Positions 6,381-16,224 are shown, numbered from the stretch's first letter. The stretch: DNA of 64,000 nt from Litoreibacter albidus (GCF_900107015.1 NZ_FNOI01000009.1:1-64000); one strand, 5' to 3'. Numbers and translations are program-made. The notes: generated by a model from the letters alone, not told the origin.

Positions 6381-8294
6381 ATGAATCCGCTTGCTTCCAA
6401 CCCACTAAGGTCTCGCGCTGATTTTGCGCGCGCTGCGGTACAGCTGTGGTCCCCATTGAAGCCACATTTCAGTGCTGGCTGCGCACGGGTCACGCTGTCG
6501 CAGACCGGCACGCATTTTGGCCCTGTTGCCTCGGCGCTGGAGGGTTTCTCGCGCCCCTTGTTCGGGCTTGCGCCCTTGGCGGCCGGTGGGGGCGACTTTG
6601 CTGACTGGGATATGTTTCGGACAGGCTACGCCAATGGGACGGACCCCGATCACCCTGAATACTGGGGCACGCCGCGTGCCAATGATCAGCGTTTGGTGGA
6701 GGCCGCCGCGATCAGTTTCGGCTTGTTATTCGCCAAAGAGCAGCTGTGGGATGCTCAAACCCCTGCCGCGCAAGCCAATATCGCCGCTTGGTTGAAGGCC
6801 TGTCTGGCGTGCCAGGTGCCTGACAACAATTGGCAGTTTTTCCACGTGCTGGACTCGCTGGCGCTTGAACATGTCGGCGTCGATCACGACCGCACCGTCC
6901 GCGAAGATTGCTTGCAAGCTTTGGAAAGCTACTACCTAGACGATGGGTGGTACGCTGACGGGGCCGTGCGTCGTTTTGATCACTACACACCGTTTGCGAT
7001 GCACCTGTACGGGTTGCTCTATAGCAAGCTGGCCCACGGGGACGACGCACGCCGTCAACGGTTTCGCGACCGTGCGGCGACCTTTGCGCAAGAATATCAG
7101 CACTGGTTTGATGCGAACGGCGCATGCATCGCCTATGGCCGTTCTATGACTTATCGCTTCGCGATGAATGCGTTTTGGGGCGCATTGGGGTTCGCGGATG
7201 TCGAGGCTCTGCCTTGGGGCCAAATTCGCGGGCTTTGGGAGCGTAACATGCAGTGGTGGGGCCAACGCGATGTCTATGATCGCGACGGTGTCCTGTCGGT
7301 CGGTTATCTTTATCCGAACCTGTTGGTGGCGGAAAACTACGCCTCTCCCTGCTCGCCCTATTGGTCGATGAAATCGTTCTTGCCTCTGGCGCTGGCCGAG
7401 GATCACCCGTTCTGGACCGCCCCGCCGGTCGAAAAGCAGCAGGCTACACATCAGTATGCGCAGCCCATCACGGGCGTTATTGGCTACGGCAACAGCGACG
7501 ACCGCATCATGTTAACAGGATGCTGTGAAATGCGCCGGTCGCACAAAGGTGGGGCAGAGAAATATGGCAAGTTCGCCTACTCAAGCGCCTTCGGTTTTTC
7601 TGTCGACCACGACAGCGACGCATTCTTTGCCAACCCGTTCGACAACATGTTGGCGTTCTCGCGTGATGGCAGATCTTTCACTGTGCGTCGTGACATTGAT
7701 GAGGCCGTGATCGGGGATGACTGGGTGTTTTCACAGTGGTCGCCAGAGCCGGGGATAACGGTGGACACTTGGCTGATCGCCCGCGCACCTTGGCACCTGC
7801 GGTATCACCGGATCACCAGTAAGCACCGCTGTTTGGTCACGGAGGGCGGTTTTGCGATCAAGCGCGAGGATGATGATCCCGAGCATGAGACAGCTAAGAA
7901 CGGCATAGCGAAGGTGCAATCCGAGGGACAGTTTTCACACGTGATCAACGGGCCGACCGCGCCGCGGCAAGGCGTGGTGCGCCGCGCGATGCCGAACTCT
8001 TCCTTGATGTACCCGCGTAGTTTCGTGCCGCATTTGACGGGCAAAATAGAAGTGGGCGAGACGTGGCTAAGTGCGGCGGTGTGCGCCGGTATTAATGCGG
8101 ATAAGACCGAGGAATCAGCGTTGAGCATCCCCGATTTCCCCGATGTCGACACCCTACTCGCGCTGCGCAAGTCGGGCCGTCCTGTAAGTGGCATGACCCT
8201 CAGAGAGCCCGACCCGCTTCACATGAACAGGGTGCTTTTGGAGCAGATCGGATTTGAAGCGCTTCAACCTAATGAGGTTTCTGATGAAGTATGA
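6381..8294 (+). CDS. DUF2264 protein, probable cytoplasmic uronosidase
   Basis: A 637-residue protein matching DUF2264 (PF10022): about 370 residues of alpha/alpha toroid, with conserved segments GYANGTDPDHPEYWG (about 86-100), DDGWYADG and YGRSMTYRFA, then a beta-rich C-terminal half. Some members have, to my recollection, been placed in glycoside hydrolase family GH154 with beta-glucuronidase activity; this was not checked. There is no signal peptide, so it acts on imported oligosaccharides. The ribosome site is weak, but the start lies 8 bp after the kduI stop, so coupling is likely. Its end overlaps the GH105 gene by 11 bp. Confidence 0.82.
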   Translation: MNPLASNPLRSRADFARAAVQLWSPLKPHFSAGCARVTLSQTGTHFGPVASALEGFSRPLFGLAPLAAGGGDFADWDMFRTGYANGTDPDHPEYWGTPRANDQRLVEAAAISFGLLFAKEQLWDAQTPAAQANIAAWLKACLACQVPDNNWQFFHVLDSLALEHVGVDHDRTVREDCLQALESYYLDDGWYADGAVRRFDHYTPFAMHLYGLLYSKLAHGDDARRQRFRDRAATFAQEYQHWFDANGACIAYGRSMTYRFAMNAFWGALGFADVEALPWGQIRGLWERNMQWWGQRDVYDRDGVLSVGYLYPNLLVAENYASPCSPYWSMKSFLPLALAEDHPFWTAPPVEKQQATHQYAQPITGVIGYGNSDDRIMLTGCCEMRRSHKGGAEKYGKFAYSSAFGFSVDHDSDAFFANPFDNMLAFSRDGRSFTVRRDIDEAVIGDDWVFSQWSPEPGITVDTWLIARAPWHLRYHRITSKHRCLVTEGGFAIKREDDDPEHETAKNGIAKVQSEGQFSHVINGPTAPRQGVVRRAMPNSSLMYPRSFVPHLTGKIEVGETWLSAAVCAGINADKTEESALSIPDFPDVDTLLALRKSGRPVSGMTLREPDPLHMNRVLLEQIGFEALQPNEVSDEV

Positions 8295-9366
8295 CCTGAA
8301 GCCCTGCGTCCCGCTGCTAGACGGGCATAAAGCGGTGGTTGCGCATACGTTGGCGATTGATGTCACGACTGTGAACACTGGTTGGGAGGACACCATGCTC
8401 GCCTTAGGGGCGGTCATCGGCGGTACGGCGGAGGGCGGCGCGCCCCTATTAAACTGGGCGCGCAGTTGGGCGGATCACCACCTTGCTGCGGGTTTCATCC
8501 GCGATGAGCTACCCGACGGATACCAAACCATGCAGCACTCGGGTGCCGCGACACGCGGCTTTTATCTTAGCCCATACTGTGGGGAATGGGGCGGCATATC
8601 CGTGCTGGCTGAACTCTCTCGCGCAACGGGTGACGGCTCCTATACTGAAGCCGCCGAAACCATCGCGGACCACCTTCACGCGAATGCCTTACGCTGGGGC
8701 GACGGCACCATCTTGCACGGTCATTGGTCGGAGCTGCCATGGGTGGACACGCTTTATTACACCGCGGCCCCGTTGGCGCGGCTCTACCGTGCTACGCGGA
8801 ACACCCGCCATGCGGTAGAAGCCGTGCGCCAATGCCTTTTACACGCCAAGCACCTGCGCGACCCCAAAACGGGCCTCTTCTTTCATGAGGCGCATGATGA
8901 CGGGCGCCGGACCGCGTGGTCGTGGTCTCGCGGTAACGGCTGGGTGGTCATGACCTTCGCGGACGTGTTGGCCCTATGCCCGCAGGACACCGCCGGTTGG
9001 GACGAGCTTATGGCGATCTACCGCGATCTGGTGACAGCTTTGTTGCATCACCAGCATTCAAGCGGGCTGTGGCGGATACTTTTGGAAAACGATGAAAGCC
9101 ACCTAGAGACCAGCGGTTCTGTGATGATTGCCACGGGCATTCTCTCGGGTATTCGCAACGGTTGGATTGACCCAGGTGAAACCGCTTTGCTGCGCCGCAC
9201 ACTCTTAGAGGTCGACACATGGGTCGACTACAAGGGGCGCTTGATGGGTTGCCAGACACCCGCAGGGCTGGGCGGCTGGGAAAAGCACAAACTGTCACGC
9301 ATGGGGGAGCGCACTTACGGCGCGGGTGCGTATCTGCGGTTGGTCGCCGACATCGACACCCCTTAA
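8284..9366 (+). CDS. GH105/YteR-type unsaturated uronyl hydrolase
   Basis: A 360-residue alpha/alpha-barrel protein of the YteR (GH105) family. The catalytic aspartate is likely Asp155 in ELPWVDTLYYT, and the family signature WSRGNGW is at 214-220. Members hydrolyse the unsaturated uronic acid left at the non-reducing end of lyase products by hydrating its 4,5 double bond. It has no signal peptide and is therefore cytoplasmic. The start at 8284 is chosen over ATGs at 8254 and 8272 because GAGG lies at proper spacing and it matches the family N-terminus. A second, distinct uronyl hydrolase (GH88) is encoded at 13102, suggesting two linkages or sugars are processed. Confidence 0.9.
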   Translation: MKYDLKPCVPLLDGHKAVVAHTLAIDVTTVNTGWEDTMLALGAVIGGTAEGGAPLLNWARSWADHHLAAGFIRDELPDGYQTMQHSGAATRGFYLSPYCGEWGGISVLAELSRATGDGSYTEAAETIADHLHANALRWGDGTILHGHWSELPWVDTLYYTAAPLARLYRATRNTRHAVEAVRQCLLHAKHLRDPKTGLFFHEAHDDGRRTAWSWSRGNGWVVMTFADVLALCPQDTAGWDELMAIYRDLVTALLHHQHSSGLWRILLENDESHLETSGSVMIATGILSGIRNGWIDPGETALLRRTLLEVDTWVDYKGRLMGCQTPAGLGGWEKHKLSRMGERTYGAGAYLRLVADIDTP

Positions 9367-9400
9367 CGCCGACGCAATGCCTGTTGGGAGGAACAAGCAC

Positions 9401-11290
9401 ATGACGGATGGTCAAATATATTCCAGTCGGGGCGCAGCCAGCCACGACCAGCAGTGCGCGGCCCCCGTCGGTGTGGCTGCAAGGTTGCGTGGCGTGAAAG
9501 GCGACCTGGGCAGGTACCTGCCCTTCCCAATGCTGCAAGACCGCGCGCATTGGGAAAAGGTGCTGCGGCATTCGGGTAAGGACCTGATTGCACGCGGGAA
9601 AGCTCGCCTGAAGGAAGACTGGCCCGACCTGCCGGAGGAACTCTACAGAGACTTTGACCGCTCCAACAATCGCGACAGGTTTGAGACGATCTATTTTGCG
9701 CGGCGTCAGATGTTAAACGACCTTGTTTTGGCCGAATTGGCGGAAGCCAACGGTCGGTTCATCGCGCATATCGGGAAAGGCATTGCCACGCTGTGTGCGG
9801 AGGCTGGGTGGCAACTCCCGGCGCACAATCGGTACGTCCGAGAAGGCACAATCCATCCGTTGCCTGACCCCAAGCGCCCCGTCGTGGACCTGTTTGCCGC
9901 GCAAACTGCGTCTCAACTGGCAACGCTCTCCGCGGTGTTGGGGGCCGCACTTCCGCAGGCGGATCACGATGTGATTGCCAATAATATCGAGAGTCGCGTG
10001 CTGTCCCCCTACCTCGATTACCCGTTTTGGTGGACGGGCCGTGTGGGCGGACGCCTCAATAACTGGACGACGTGGTGCACAAGCAGCATTCTTTACGCAG
10101 CATTCCAGTCGGATCGTCTCACAGCCGCGCAGCGCGGGGTTATCGCTGGGCACGCGGCAGATAGTCTGGATTTGTTCCTAGACGATTACGGCGATGATGG
10201 AGCCTGTCCCGAAGGGCCAAATTACTACCGCCACGCGGCGCTTTGCCTATTCGCCGCGCTCGACTGCCTAAACCACGCGAGCGGCGCCCACTTGGCCCCC
10301 CTTCTAACGCACCCGAAGCTGCGCAACATGGCCGAGTTTCCCTTGTACGTGCATATGGCAGGCGATCGCTTTGCCAACTTCGGGGACGGGGATTCCAAGT
10401 CGCGCGGTGCCACGGCGCAGATGTTTGCTGCCGGAAAACTGTGTCAAAGCGCGTCGCTGTGCGACTTCGCCGCCGACCAGCACGCGAGGTTCCCGACTGA
10501 AACCGCAGGCTATGATTTCTGTCTACGTAATCGTTTGACCGAATTTGCATTAGCCGATGAAATCACGCATGGGCAGCCCGCCAGCCCCACAACGAAAGAG
10601 GGGTACCTCCCCTCGTTAGGAATGCTCACGGCTCGCCGTGGTGGAACTGCGCTGGCCGTTAAGGCGGGCATCAATCAAGACAGCCACACACACAACGACA
10701 CAGGCTCATTCATCGTGCACCACGGTGCCACGCCGGTGCTGATTGACGTCGGGGTCGAGAACTACACGCGTAAGACGTTTTCGCCGGAACGCTACGATAT
10801 CTGGACCATGCAGTCGCCCTATCACAACCTCGCCGATTTCGAGGGCGCGCAACAGGTAAACGGGCTGGAGTACACAGCGCGTGATGTCAGCTACCGGATC
10901 ACCGAGGATAGTGCATTTTTTGAGGCGGAGCTGGCAGGCACTTACGGTGCGGATGCGGGTTTGCGAAGCTACAGGCGCACTGTTGAATTGGCTTCTGACG
11001 GCACGGTTACAGCGTCGGATCGCTATGACGGGTCGCGGGCGGGCACGCTGAACTTAATGACCTGTCTGAGGCCCGTGATTGATCAAGGTCGCATCATGAT
11101 AGGGGCCGATGCATCGCTAGACTGCGCGACGGCAGCAAGAGCCAGCATAGAAGTCATACCAGTGACAGACAGCCGGTTACGCCAGTCTTGGCCGGACAAA
11201 ATTTACCGCCTGCGCATCCCCTTCGACGATCGCCAAATCACGATCAAAATTTCGAAATGTTCAACTGAAGGGCCCATCGAAAATGACTGA
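9401..11290 (+). CDS. Heparinase II/III family polysaccharide lyase, cytoplasmic
   Basis: A 629-residue protein with an N-terminal alpha/alpha toroid (about 40-370, including EGPNYYRHAALC with the likely catalytic Tyr) and a C-terminal heparinase II/III-like beta-sandwich (PF07940) containing NQDSHTHNDTGSF near residues 425-437 and a metal or substrate His. Such enzymes cleave uronic-acid polymers or oligomers by beta-elimination. No signal peptide follows the start at 9401, which has GGGAGGA at 9385-9391, so it is an intracellular oligo-uronate lyase feeding GH105, GH88 and KduI. Specificity (GAG, ulvan, alginate or other) cannot be told by eye. Its last 8 bp overlap the permease gene. Confidence 0.85.
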   Translation: MTDGQIYSSRGAASHDQQCAAPVGVAARLRGVKGDLGRYLPFPMLQDRAHWEKVLRHSGKDLIARGKARLKEDWPDLPEELYRDFDRSNNRDRFETIYFARRQMLNDLVLAELAEANGRFIAHIGKGIATLCAEAGWQLPAHNRYVREGTIHPLPDPKRPVVDLFAAQTASQLATLSAVLGAALPQADHDVIANNIESRVLSPYLDYPFWWTGRVGGRLNNWTTWCTSSILYAAFQSDRLTAAQRGVIAGHAADSLDLFLDDYGDDGACPEGPNYYRHAALCLFAALDCLNHASGAHLAPLLTHPKLRNMAEFPLYVHMAGDRFANFGDGDSKSRGATAQMFAAGKLCQSASLCDFAADQHARFPTETAGYDFCLRNRLTEFALADEITHGQPASPTTKEGYLPSLGMLTARRGGTALAVKAGINQDSHTHNDTGSFIVHHGATPVLIDVGVENYTRKTFSPERYDIWTMQSPYHNLADFEGAQQVNGLEYTARDVSYRITEDSAFFEAELAGTYGADAGLRSYRRTVELASDGTVTASDRYDGSRAGTLNLMTCLRPVIDQGRIMIGADASLDCATAARASIEVIPVTDSRLRQSWPDKIYRLRIPFDDRQITIKISKCSTEGPIEND

Positions 11291-12206
11291 AACAACCCTG
11301 AGCCCCGCACCTAAAGTCCCGATGTCACGGCGCGCCCGCAAAAGGCGCAACCTGATTGTGGCCTATTCATTCATCGCGCCAAACTTTATGGGCTTCGCGC
11401 TGTTTACGCTTGGCCCGATCTTCTTCGCGTTGGTGTTGGCGTTCATGCATTGGGACGGCTCCACCGAGATGACCTATGCGGGGCTGGACAACTTTTGGAA
11501 GCTGTTTGAAGACCGCGCCTTTCAGTCCGCGTTCTGGAACACGATCATCTACACTGTCTTCGTCGTGCCGCTGACCTTGGTGTGCTCTCTGGGACTCGCG
11601 ATTTTGCTGAACCAGAAGATATTCGGGCGGGACTTTTTCCGAACGGTCGCCTTCTTTCCCTATGTGGCCTCTTTGGTGGCGGTTGCGGTGGTGTGGAACA
11701 TGCTGCTCAATCCCGACTTCGGGCCTGTAAACATGGTGTTGTACAGCCTTGGCGTAGATCCCAAAAACCTGCCCGGCTGGGCGGCCGACAAAGACTGGGC
11801 GATGGTGACGATCATCCTGTTCTCGGTGTGGAAAAGCATGGGGTACTTCATGGTGATCTACCTTGCAGGCCTGCAGGGCATCCCAGCGGAATTGTACGAG
11901 GCGGCCGACATTGACGGGGCCAATAGCTGGCAAAAGCTGACCCGTATCACGCTGCCGCAACTGGCGCCCACGACCTTCTTTGTGTCGGTCATGCTGACGA
12001 TCCAGTCTTTCAAAGTCTTCGATCAAATCTTCATGCTGACGCAGGGCGGGCCAGGCACATCGACGCTGGTGCTGGTCTATCACATCTACAACGAGGCCTT
12101 CATTTCTTGGGATCTTGGCTACTCCAGCATGGTCGCCTTGGTGTTGTTCCTGCTGGTTCTGGTGATCACGCTGGCACAATTCTGGCTGTCTGAGGAAAAG
12201 GATTAA
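11283..12206 (+). CDS. Sugar ABC transporter permease (MalF/UgpA type)
   Basis: A 307-residue inner-membrane permease of the carbohydrate CUT1 class with about six transmembrane segments, beginning after a basic N-terminus (SRRARKRRN). The EAA loop reads YEAADIDGANSWQKLTRITLP and sits before the last two helices, the docking site for the ATPase at 14328. It pairs with the 12211 permease and the binding protein at 16225 to import oligosaccharides. Overlap with the lyase gene implies coupled translation. Confidence 0.92.
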   Translation: MTETTLSPAPKVPMSRRARKRRNLIVAYSFIAPNFMGFALFTLGPIFFALVLAFMHWDGSTEMTYAGLDNFWKLFEDRAFQSAFWNTIIYTVFVVPLTLVCSLGLAILLNQKIFGRDFFRTVAFFPYVASLVAVAVVWNMLLNPDFGPVNMVLYSLGVDPKNLPGWAADKDWAMVTIILFSVWKSMGYFMVIYLAGLQGIPAELYEAADIDGANSWQKLTRITLPQLAPTTFFVSVMLTIQSFKVFDQIFMLTQGGPGTSTLVLVYHIYNEAFISWDLGYSSMVALVLFLLVLVITLAQFWLSEEKD

Positions 12207-12210
12207 GCGC

Positions 12211-13098
12211 ATGACTATGGTTACCGAACAATCCAATTCCACCCCCGCGCCTGTCAGGTACAAGCGCCCGCGTAAACGCCGGATCAACTGGGGTTTGGTG
12301 GCGACATATGTCGCCGTCATACTGGTGACGCTGACAATGTTGGCGCCCTTTATTTGGATGCTGTCGGCGTCCTTAAAGCTGGACCGCGATGTGTTCGCCT
12401 TCCCGATAGAGTGGATACCCGACGCGCCGCGCTGGCAAAACTACGTCGAGATCTGGACCAAAATCCCGCTTGGCCTGTTTGTTTACAACACCGCTAAACT
12501 GACGATCATCGTCACTGTTCTGCAACTGCTGACCTCAAGCTTCGCGGCCTACGCCTTTGCGAAATTGCGGTTTCCCTACCGCAATGTGCTGTTCCTTGCC
12601 TACATCGCGACCATCGCCATGCCGTGGCAGGTTTACATGGTCCCGCAGTTTATTCTGATGCGCGAGCTAGGGCTCAGCAACACGCACATGGCGCTCATCT
12701 GCCTGCAGGCCTTTACTGCCTTCGGTGTGTTTCTGATGCGCCAATTCTACATGTCTATCCCTGACGAGCTTTGCGAGGCCGCGCGGATCGACGGGATGAG
12801 CGAATACGGGATTTGGTGGCGCATCATGCTGCCCCTGTCGATGCCTGCGCTGTCCACGCTTACGATCTTTACCTTTGTGAACACTTGGAACGATTTTCTG
12901 GGGCCGTTGATCTACCTCACGAAAACAGAGCTTAAGACCATTCAGGTCGGTATCCGCTTATTCATCAATCAGTACTCGGCTGAATACGGGCTGATCATGG
13001 CTGCCTCCGTCGTGGCGCTGATCCCTGTGTTGATCGTGTTCCTCGCGTTGCAGCGGTTCTTCGTCGAGGGCATCGCTTCGACCGGTTTGAAAGGATAA
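12211..13098 (+). CDS. Sugar ABC transporter permease (MalG/UgpE type)
   Basis: A 295-residue permease, second of the CUT1 pair. It has a basic N-terminal tail (YKRPRKRRINWG), about six transmembrane helices and the EAA loop CEAARIDGMSEYGIWWRIMLP. It starts 4 bp after the preceding stop and is followed after 3 bp by the GH88 gene, so a degradative enzyme is embedded between permease and ATPase genes. This links the transporter's cargo to unsaturated uronyl oligosaccharides. Confidence 0.92.
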   Translation: MTMVTEQSNSTPAPVRYKRPRKRRINWGLVATYVAVILVTLTMLAPFIWMLSASLKLDRDVFAFPIEWIPDAPRWQNYVEIWTKIPLGLFVYNTAKLTIIVTVLQLLTSSFAAYAFAKLRFPYRNVLFLAYIATIAMPWQVYMVPQFILMRELGLSNTHMALICLQAFTAFGVFLMRQFYMSIPDELCEAARIDGMSEYGIWWRIMLPLSMPALSTLTIFTFVNTWNDFLGPLIYLTKTELKTIQVGIRLFINQYSAEYGLIMAASVVALIPVLIVFLALQRFFVEGIASTGLKG

Positions 13099-13101
13099 TC
13101 C

Positions 13102-14277
13102 GTGACAATCACATCCCCAAATATATCTGCAGTTGAGCCGCTTACCCCCGTGATGCAGCGCGACGCGATGACGGCGGCATGCGCACAGCTAAAGCATAGC
13201 TTGCCGATGTTCACTTTTGCGGCCCAAAACCATTCGAGTGTGAACAACGTCTACCCGGCCGTTGCGAATGATCAATGGACATCCGGTTTTTGGCCTGGGT
13301 CCTTGTGGCTGGCGTTTGAGGCGACCGATGACAAGACGTTCCAATATGCGGCGCAGGTGCAGGTGCAGGCCTTGTTGCACCGTATCGAAAACCGCATTGC
13401 GACTGATCACCACGACATGGGGTTCATGTATTCTCCGAGTTGTGTCGCGGCATGGAAGTTGGCGGGCGACGCCGACGGTCGGCGCGCGGCGTTGCTGGCA
13501 GCGGATCAGATGCTGGAGCGGTTTCAGGAGAAGGGCGCGTTTTTTCAGGCGTGGGGCGATATGGGCGCGCCTGACAATTACCGCTTTATCATCGACTGCC
13601 TGTTAAACTTGCCGCTGATGTTCTGGGCTACCAAGGAAACGGAAAACCCTGTCTATGCCGAATTGGCAAGGCGCCACATGCAAACATCCCTGACCCACTC
13701 CATCCGCGACGACCATTCGACGTTCCATACCATGTTTATGGACCGCGAAACGGGGGAGGCCGTTCGGGGCGCGACCCAGCAGGGCTATAGCGACACAAGC
13801 TCATGGGCGCGTGGACAAGCGTGGGCGATTACGGGCGTCGCATTTTTGTACCGGCTCGATCCAACACCCGAGTTGAAGACCACGTTCGACAACCTCTTGA
13901 CCTACTATATGGAACGCCTTCCGTCGGATTTGGTGCCTTATTGGGACCTGATTTTCACCGACGGTGAGGAGCCTCGCGATAGTTCTGCCGCGGCGATTGT
14001 GTGCTGTGGTCTGCTGGAAATGGCGACCTGTGTGCCCGCCGATCAAGCAGCACCATTGCGCGACTTGGCGGAACGCATGCTGGGATCGTTGGCGCGCCAC
14101 TATGCCGTGCGTGATCCCGCTGTCTCCAACGGTCTGCTTTTGCACGGCACCTACTCGAAAAAGACCCCCTACAACGGCTGCCGCGGCGAAGGCGTGGATG
14201 AGTGCGTGAGCTGGGGGGACTACTTCTACATGGAAGCACTGACGCGCCTGTCTGGCGACTGGTCACCCTATTGGTAA
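13102..14277 (+). CDS. GH88 unsaturated glucuronyl hydrolase
   Basis: A 391-residue alpha/alpha-barrel enzyme of the unsaturated glucuronyl hydrolase family. The two catalytic-region aspartates are visible: Asp105 in HHDMGFMY and Asp165 in FIIDCLLNLP, matching Asp88 and Asp149 of Bacillus UGL. WARGQAW follows near 230-240. It removes the 4,5-unsaturated uronate from disaccharide or oligosaccharide lyase products; the product isomerises spontaneously toward the KduI substrate. The start is GTG with AAGGAT upstream. No signal peptide. Confidence 0.92.
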   Translation: MTITSPNISAVEPLTPVMQRDAMTAACAQLKHSLPMFTFAAQNHSSVNNVYPAVANDQWTSGFWPGSLWLAFEATDDKTFQYAAQVQVQALLHRIENRIATDHHDMGFMYSPSCVAAWKLAGDADGRRAALLAADQMLERFQEKGAFFQAWGDMGAPDNYRFIIDCLLNLPLMFWATKETENPVYAELARRHMQTSLTHSIRDDHSTFHTMFMDRETGEAVRGATQQGYSDTSSWARGQAWAITGVAFLYRLDPTPELKTTFDNLLTYYMERLPSDLVPYWDLIFTDGEEPRDSSAAAIVCCGLLEMATCVPADQAAPLRDLAERMLGSLARHYAVRDPAVSNGLLLHGTYSKKTPYNGCRGEGVDECVSWGDYFYMEALTRLSGDWSPYW

Positions 14278-14327
14278 GCGCGACTGACCCGCGCGGCACA
14301 TAGCAAGAAATAAAGAGAGACGGACAG

Positions 14328-15446
14328 ATGGCCTCAATCACCTTAGATAAATTGAACAAGACCTACGGCGCGCTCACGGTTGTTCACGACATTGACCTGA
14401 CAATTGCAGACAAGGAATTCATCATCTTGGTCGGCCCGTCGGGCTGCGGTAAGTCAACGACGTTGCGGATGATCGCAGGCTTGGAAGAAGTCTCTAGCGG
14501 TGATTTGGTCATCGGCGACACCATTGTGAATGACGTCCCCTCCAAGGACCGCGACATTGCTATGGTGTTCCAGAACTACGCGCTCTACCCCCATATGACC
14601 GTGTATAAAAACATGGCCTTCGGGCTAGAGCTACGTCGCGCCGATCGCGACGAGATCGACCGTAAAGTGCGCGATGCCGCAGAGGTACTGGACATTACGC
14701 ACCTGCTGAACCGTAAGCCGAAAGCCCTGTCTGGCGGTCAACGGCAACGGGTGGCGCTAGGCCGTGCAATGGTGCGCTCGCCGGAAGTGTTCTTACTGGA
14801 TGAACCGCTGTCCAACCTTGACGCCAAACTGCGGGCCGTGATGCGGGCCGAAATCACCAAACTTCACCGCAAACTGGACGCCACATTCGTCTACGTGACC
14901 CACGACCAGATTGAAGCCATGACCATGGCCGACCGGATCGTTGTGATGAACGATGGTCGCATCCAGCAGGTAGCCCCCCCGCAGGAGCTATATGACAACC
15001 CCGCGAACCTGTTCGTTGCTGGCTTCATTGGCGCGCCTCGCATGAATTTCTTCGACGCGGAAATTCGCCAGAGCGGCGATGAGTATGTCGCAATTGTTGA
15101 TGGGGTATCCCTGCGCCTCCCCGACCGGTTCCCGCGCGAACGGCTGGCTGGCTATGTTGGCAAGGCGGTCACGCTTGGGCTTCGCCCAGAGGCATTCTTT
15201 GAAGCGCCACTGCCCGATCATGACCGTGACATGATGGTGGAGATGGGTGGCACCGTAGAGCTGTCCGAACCTATGGGCGCGGAGGTTCACCTGACGGTCT
15301 CCACGCCTAGCACCGAAATCATTGTCCGCCTGCCCCCGAAAGCTGCAATTCGTACGGGTGACCAAGTGTCCCTCTTTGTTGATGTGTCCATGACGCACCT
15401 CTTCGACACGGAGACCGGACGTTCGCTGATGGTCGCGGAGGCGTAA
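14328..15446 (+). CDS. Sugar ABC transporter ATP-binding protein (UgpC/MalK type)
   Basis: A 372-residue ATPase. Walker A GPSGCGKST is near residue 37, signature LSGGQRQRVALGRA near 134, Walker B VFLLDEP and the H-loop VTHD follow. The C-terminal 130 residues form the OB-like regulatory domain of the MalK class. It should energise the permeases at 11283 and 12211. The 50-bp gap before it holds a GAGAG ribosome site and no clear terminator. Confidence 0.94.
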   Translation: MASITLDKLNKTYGALTVVHDIDLTIADKEFIILVGPSGCGKSTTLRMIAGLEEVSSGDLVIGDTIVNDVPSKDRDIAMVFQNYALYPHMTVYKNMAFGLELRRADRDEIDRKVRDAAEVLDITHLLNRKPKALSGGQRQRVALGRAMVRSPEVFLLDEPLSNLDAKLRAVMRAEITKLHRKLDATFVYVTHDQIEAMTMADRIVVMNDGRIQQVAPPQELYDNPANLFVAGFIGAPRMNFFDAEIRQSGDEYVAIVDGVSLRLPDRFPRERLAGYVGKAVTLGLRPEAFFEAPLPDHDRDMMVEMGGTVELSEPMGAEVHLTVSTPSTEIIVRLPPKAAIRTGDQVSLFVDVSMTHLFDTETGRSLMVAEA

Positions 15447-15449
15447 CAG

Positions 15450-16202
15450 GTGAACTGGTGGCTTAACTTTTACTTCGGCGAGGGGCGGGGCATTCCTAAG
15501 GATGCGCCAGAACCAGTCGGCTGGCGCCGATTGTGGGCCACCGTCGCGCGTGAGTGGTGGGGGTTGATCCAGCTGAACCTGTTGTTCATCGGCACGGCAC
15601 TGCCGCTTGTCACCTTACCGGCCGCGTTCGCGGCGATGACGGCTGTGCTGGCAACTATGGACGCGGATGAACCTTGCGAAGTCTGGCGCGATTACTGGCG
15701 CGGTTTCGCCCGCTCGTGGGCAACCGCAACGGCTCTGGGCCTTGGGTTCGGGGTGCTGATCGCTGCGGGTATATTCGTGGTGTCTTTCTATGCAGCCGCC
15801 GCAGCGGCGCAGCCGTTGCTTTATGCGTTGCCGTTGACGGTTGCTGCGGTTTGCACGGTTTTCATCGCAGTGACCGGCTGTGTCGCGCTGTTCTTGGCGG
15901 CAACCCATGTCGTTCCCGTGGGTGTCTTGCTGCGCAGCGCTGCGCTGACCGTCGTCATCCGGTTCTGGCCGCTCTCATTGGCCATGCTGGCGAACGCACT
16001 CATCTGGATCGCGCATGTTGTGGGCTACCCCGCAACGATCCTGCTGGCCGTTCTTTGTAACTTTTCTTTTGGCGCGTTGCTGCTGGTTTTTGCCTGCCGC
16101 AAAGCTGCTGACGATTGCATCGAATACACAATGAACCGTGCCGGATTGGCTGCATACCGGCAGCCGTCCGGCACCAATAAACGACCGGAAAATCCGGCTT
16201 AA
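15450..16202 (+). CDS. YesL family (DUF624) membrane protein
   Basis: A 250-residue integral membrane protein with about five or six hydrophobic helices and the N-terminal WWLNFYFGEGRG. It matches the DUF624/YesL family. In Bacillus, yesL lies next to an ABC transporter for pectic oligosaccharides, and here it sits between the ATPase and binding-protein genes of an analogous system. Its biochemical role is unknown; an accessory part in oligosaccharide uptake is inferred from placement. The start is GTG, 3 bp after the ATPase stop. Confidence 0.8.
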   Translation: MNWWLNFYFGEGRGIPKDAPEPVGWRRLWATVAREWWGLIQLNLLFIGTALPLVTLPAAFAAMTAVLATMDADEPCEVWRDYWRGFARSWATATALGLGFGVLIAAGIFVVSFYAAAAAAQPLLYALPLTVAAVCTVFIAVTGCVALFLAATHVVPVGVLLRSAALTVVIRFWPLSLAMLANALIWIAHVVGYPATILLAVLCNFSFGALLLVFACRKAADDCIEYTMNRAGLAAYRQPSGTNKRPENPA

Positions 16203-16224
16203 CCCAACTCTTGGAGGAGACAAA

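Noticed and set aside
11367-12320. 317-codon minus-strand open frame
   Set aside because: Antisense to the MalF-type permease; its His/Gln/Arg-rich translation is typical for the reverse of membrane protein genes.
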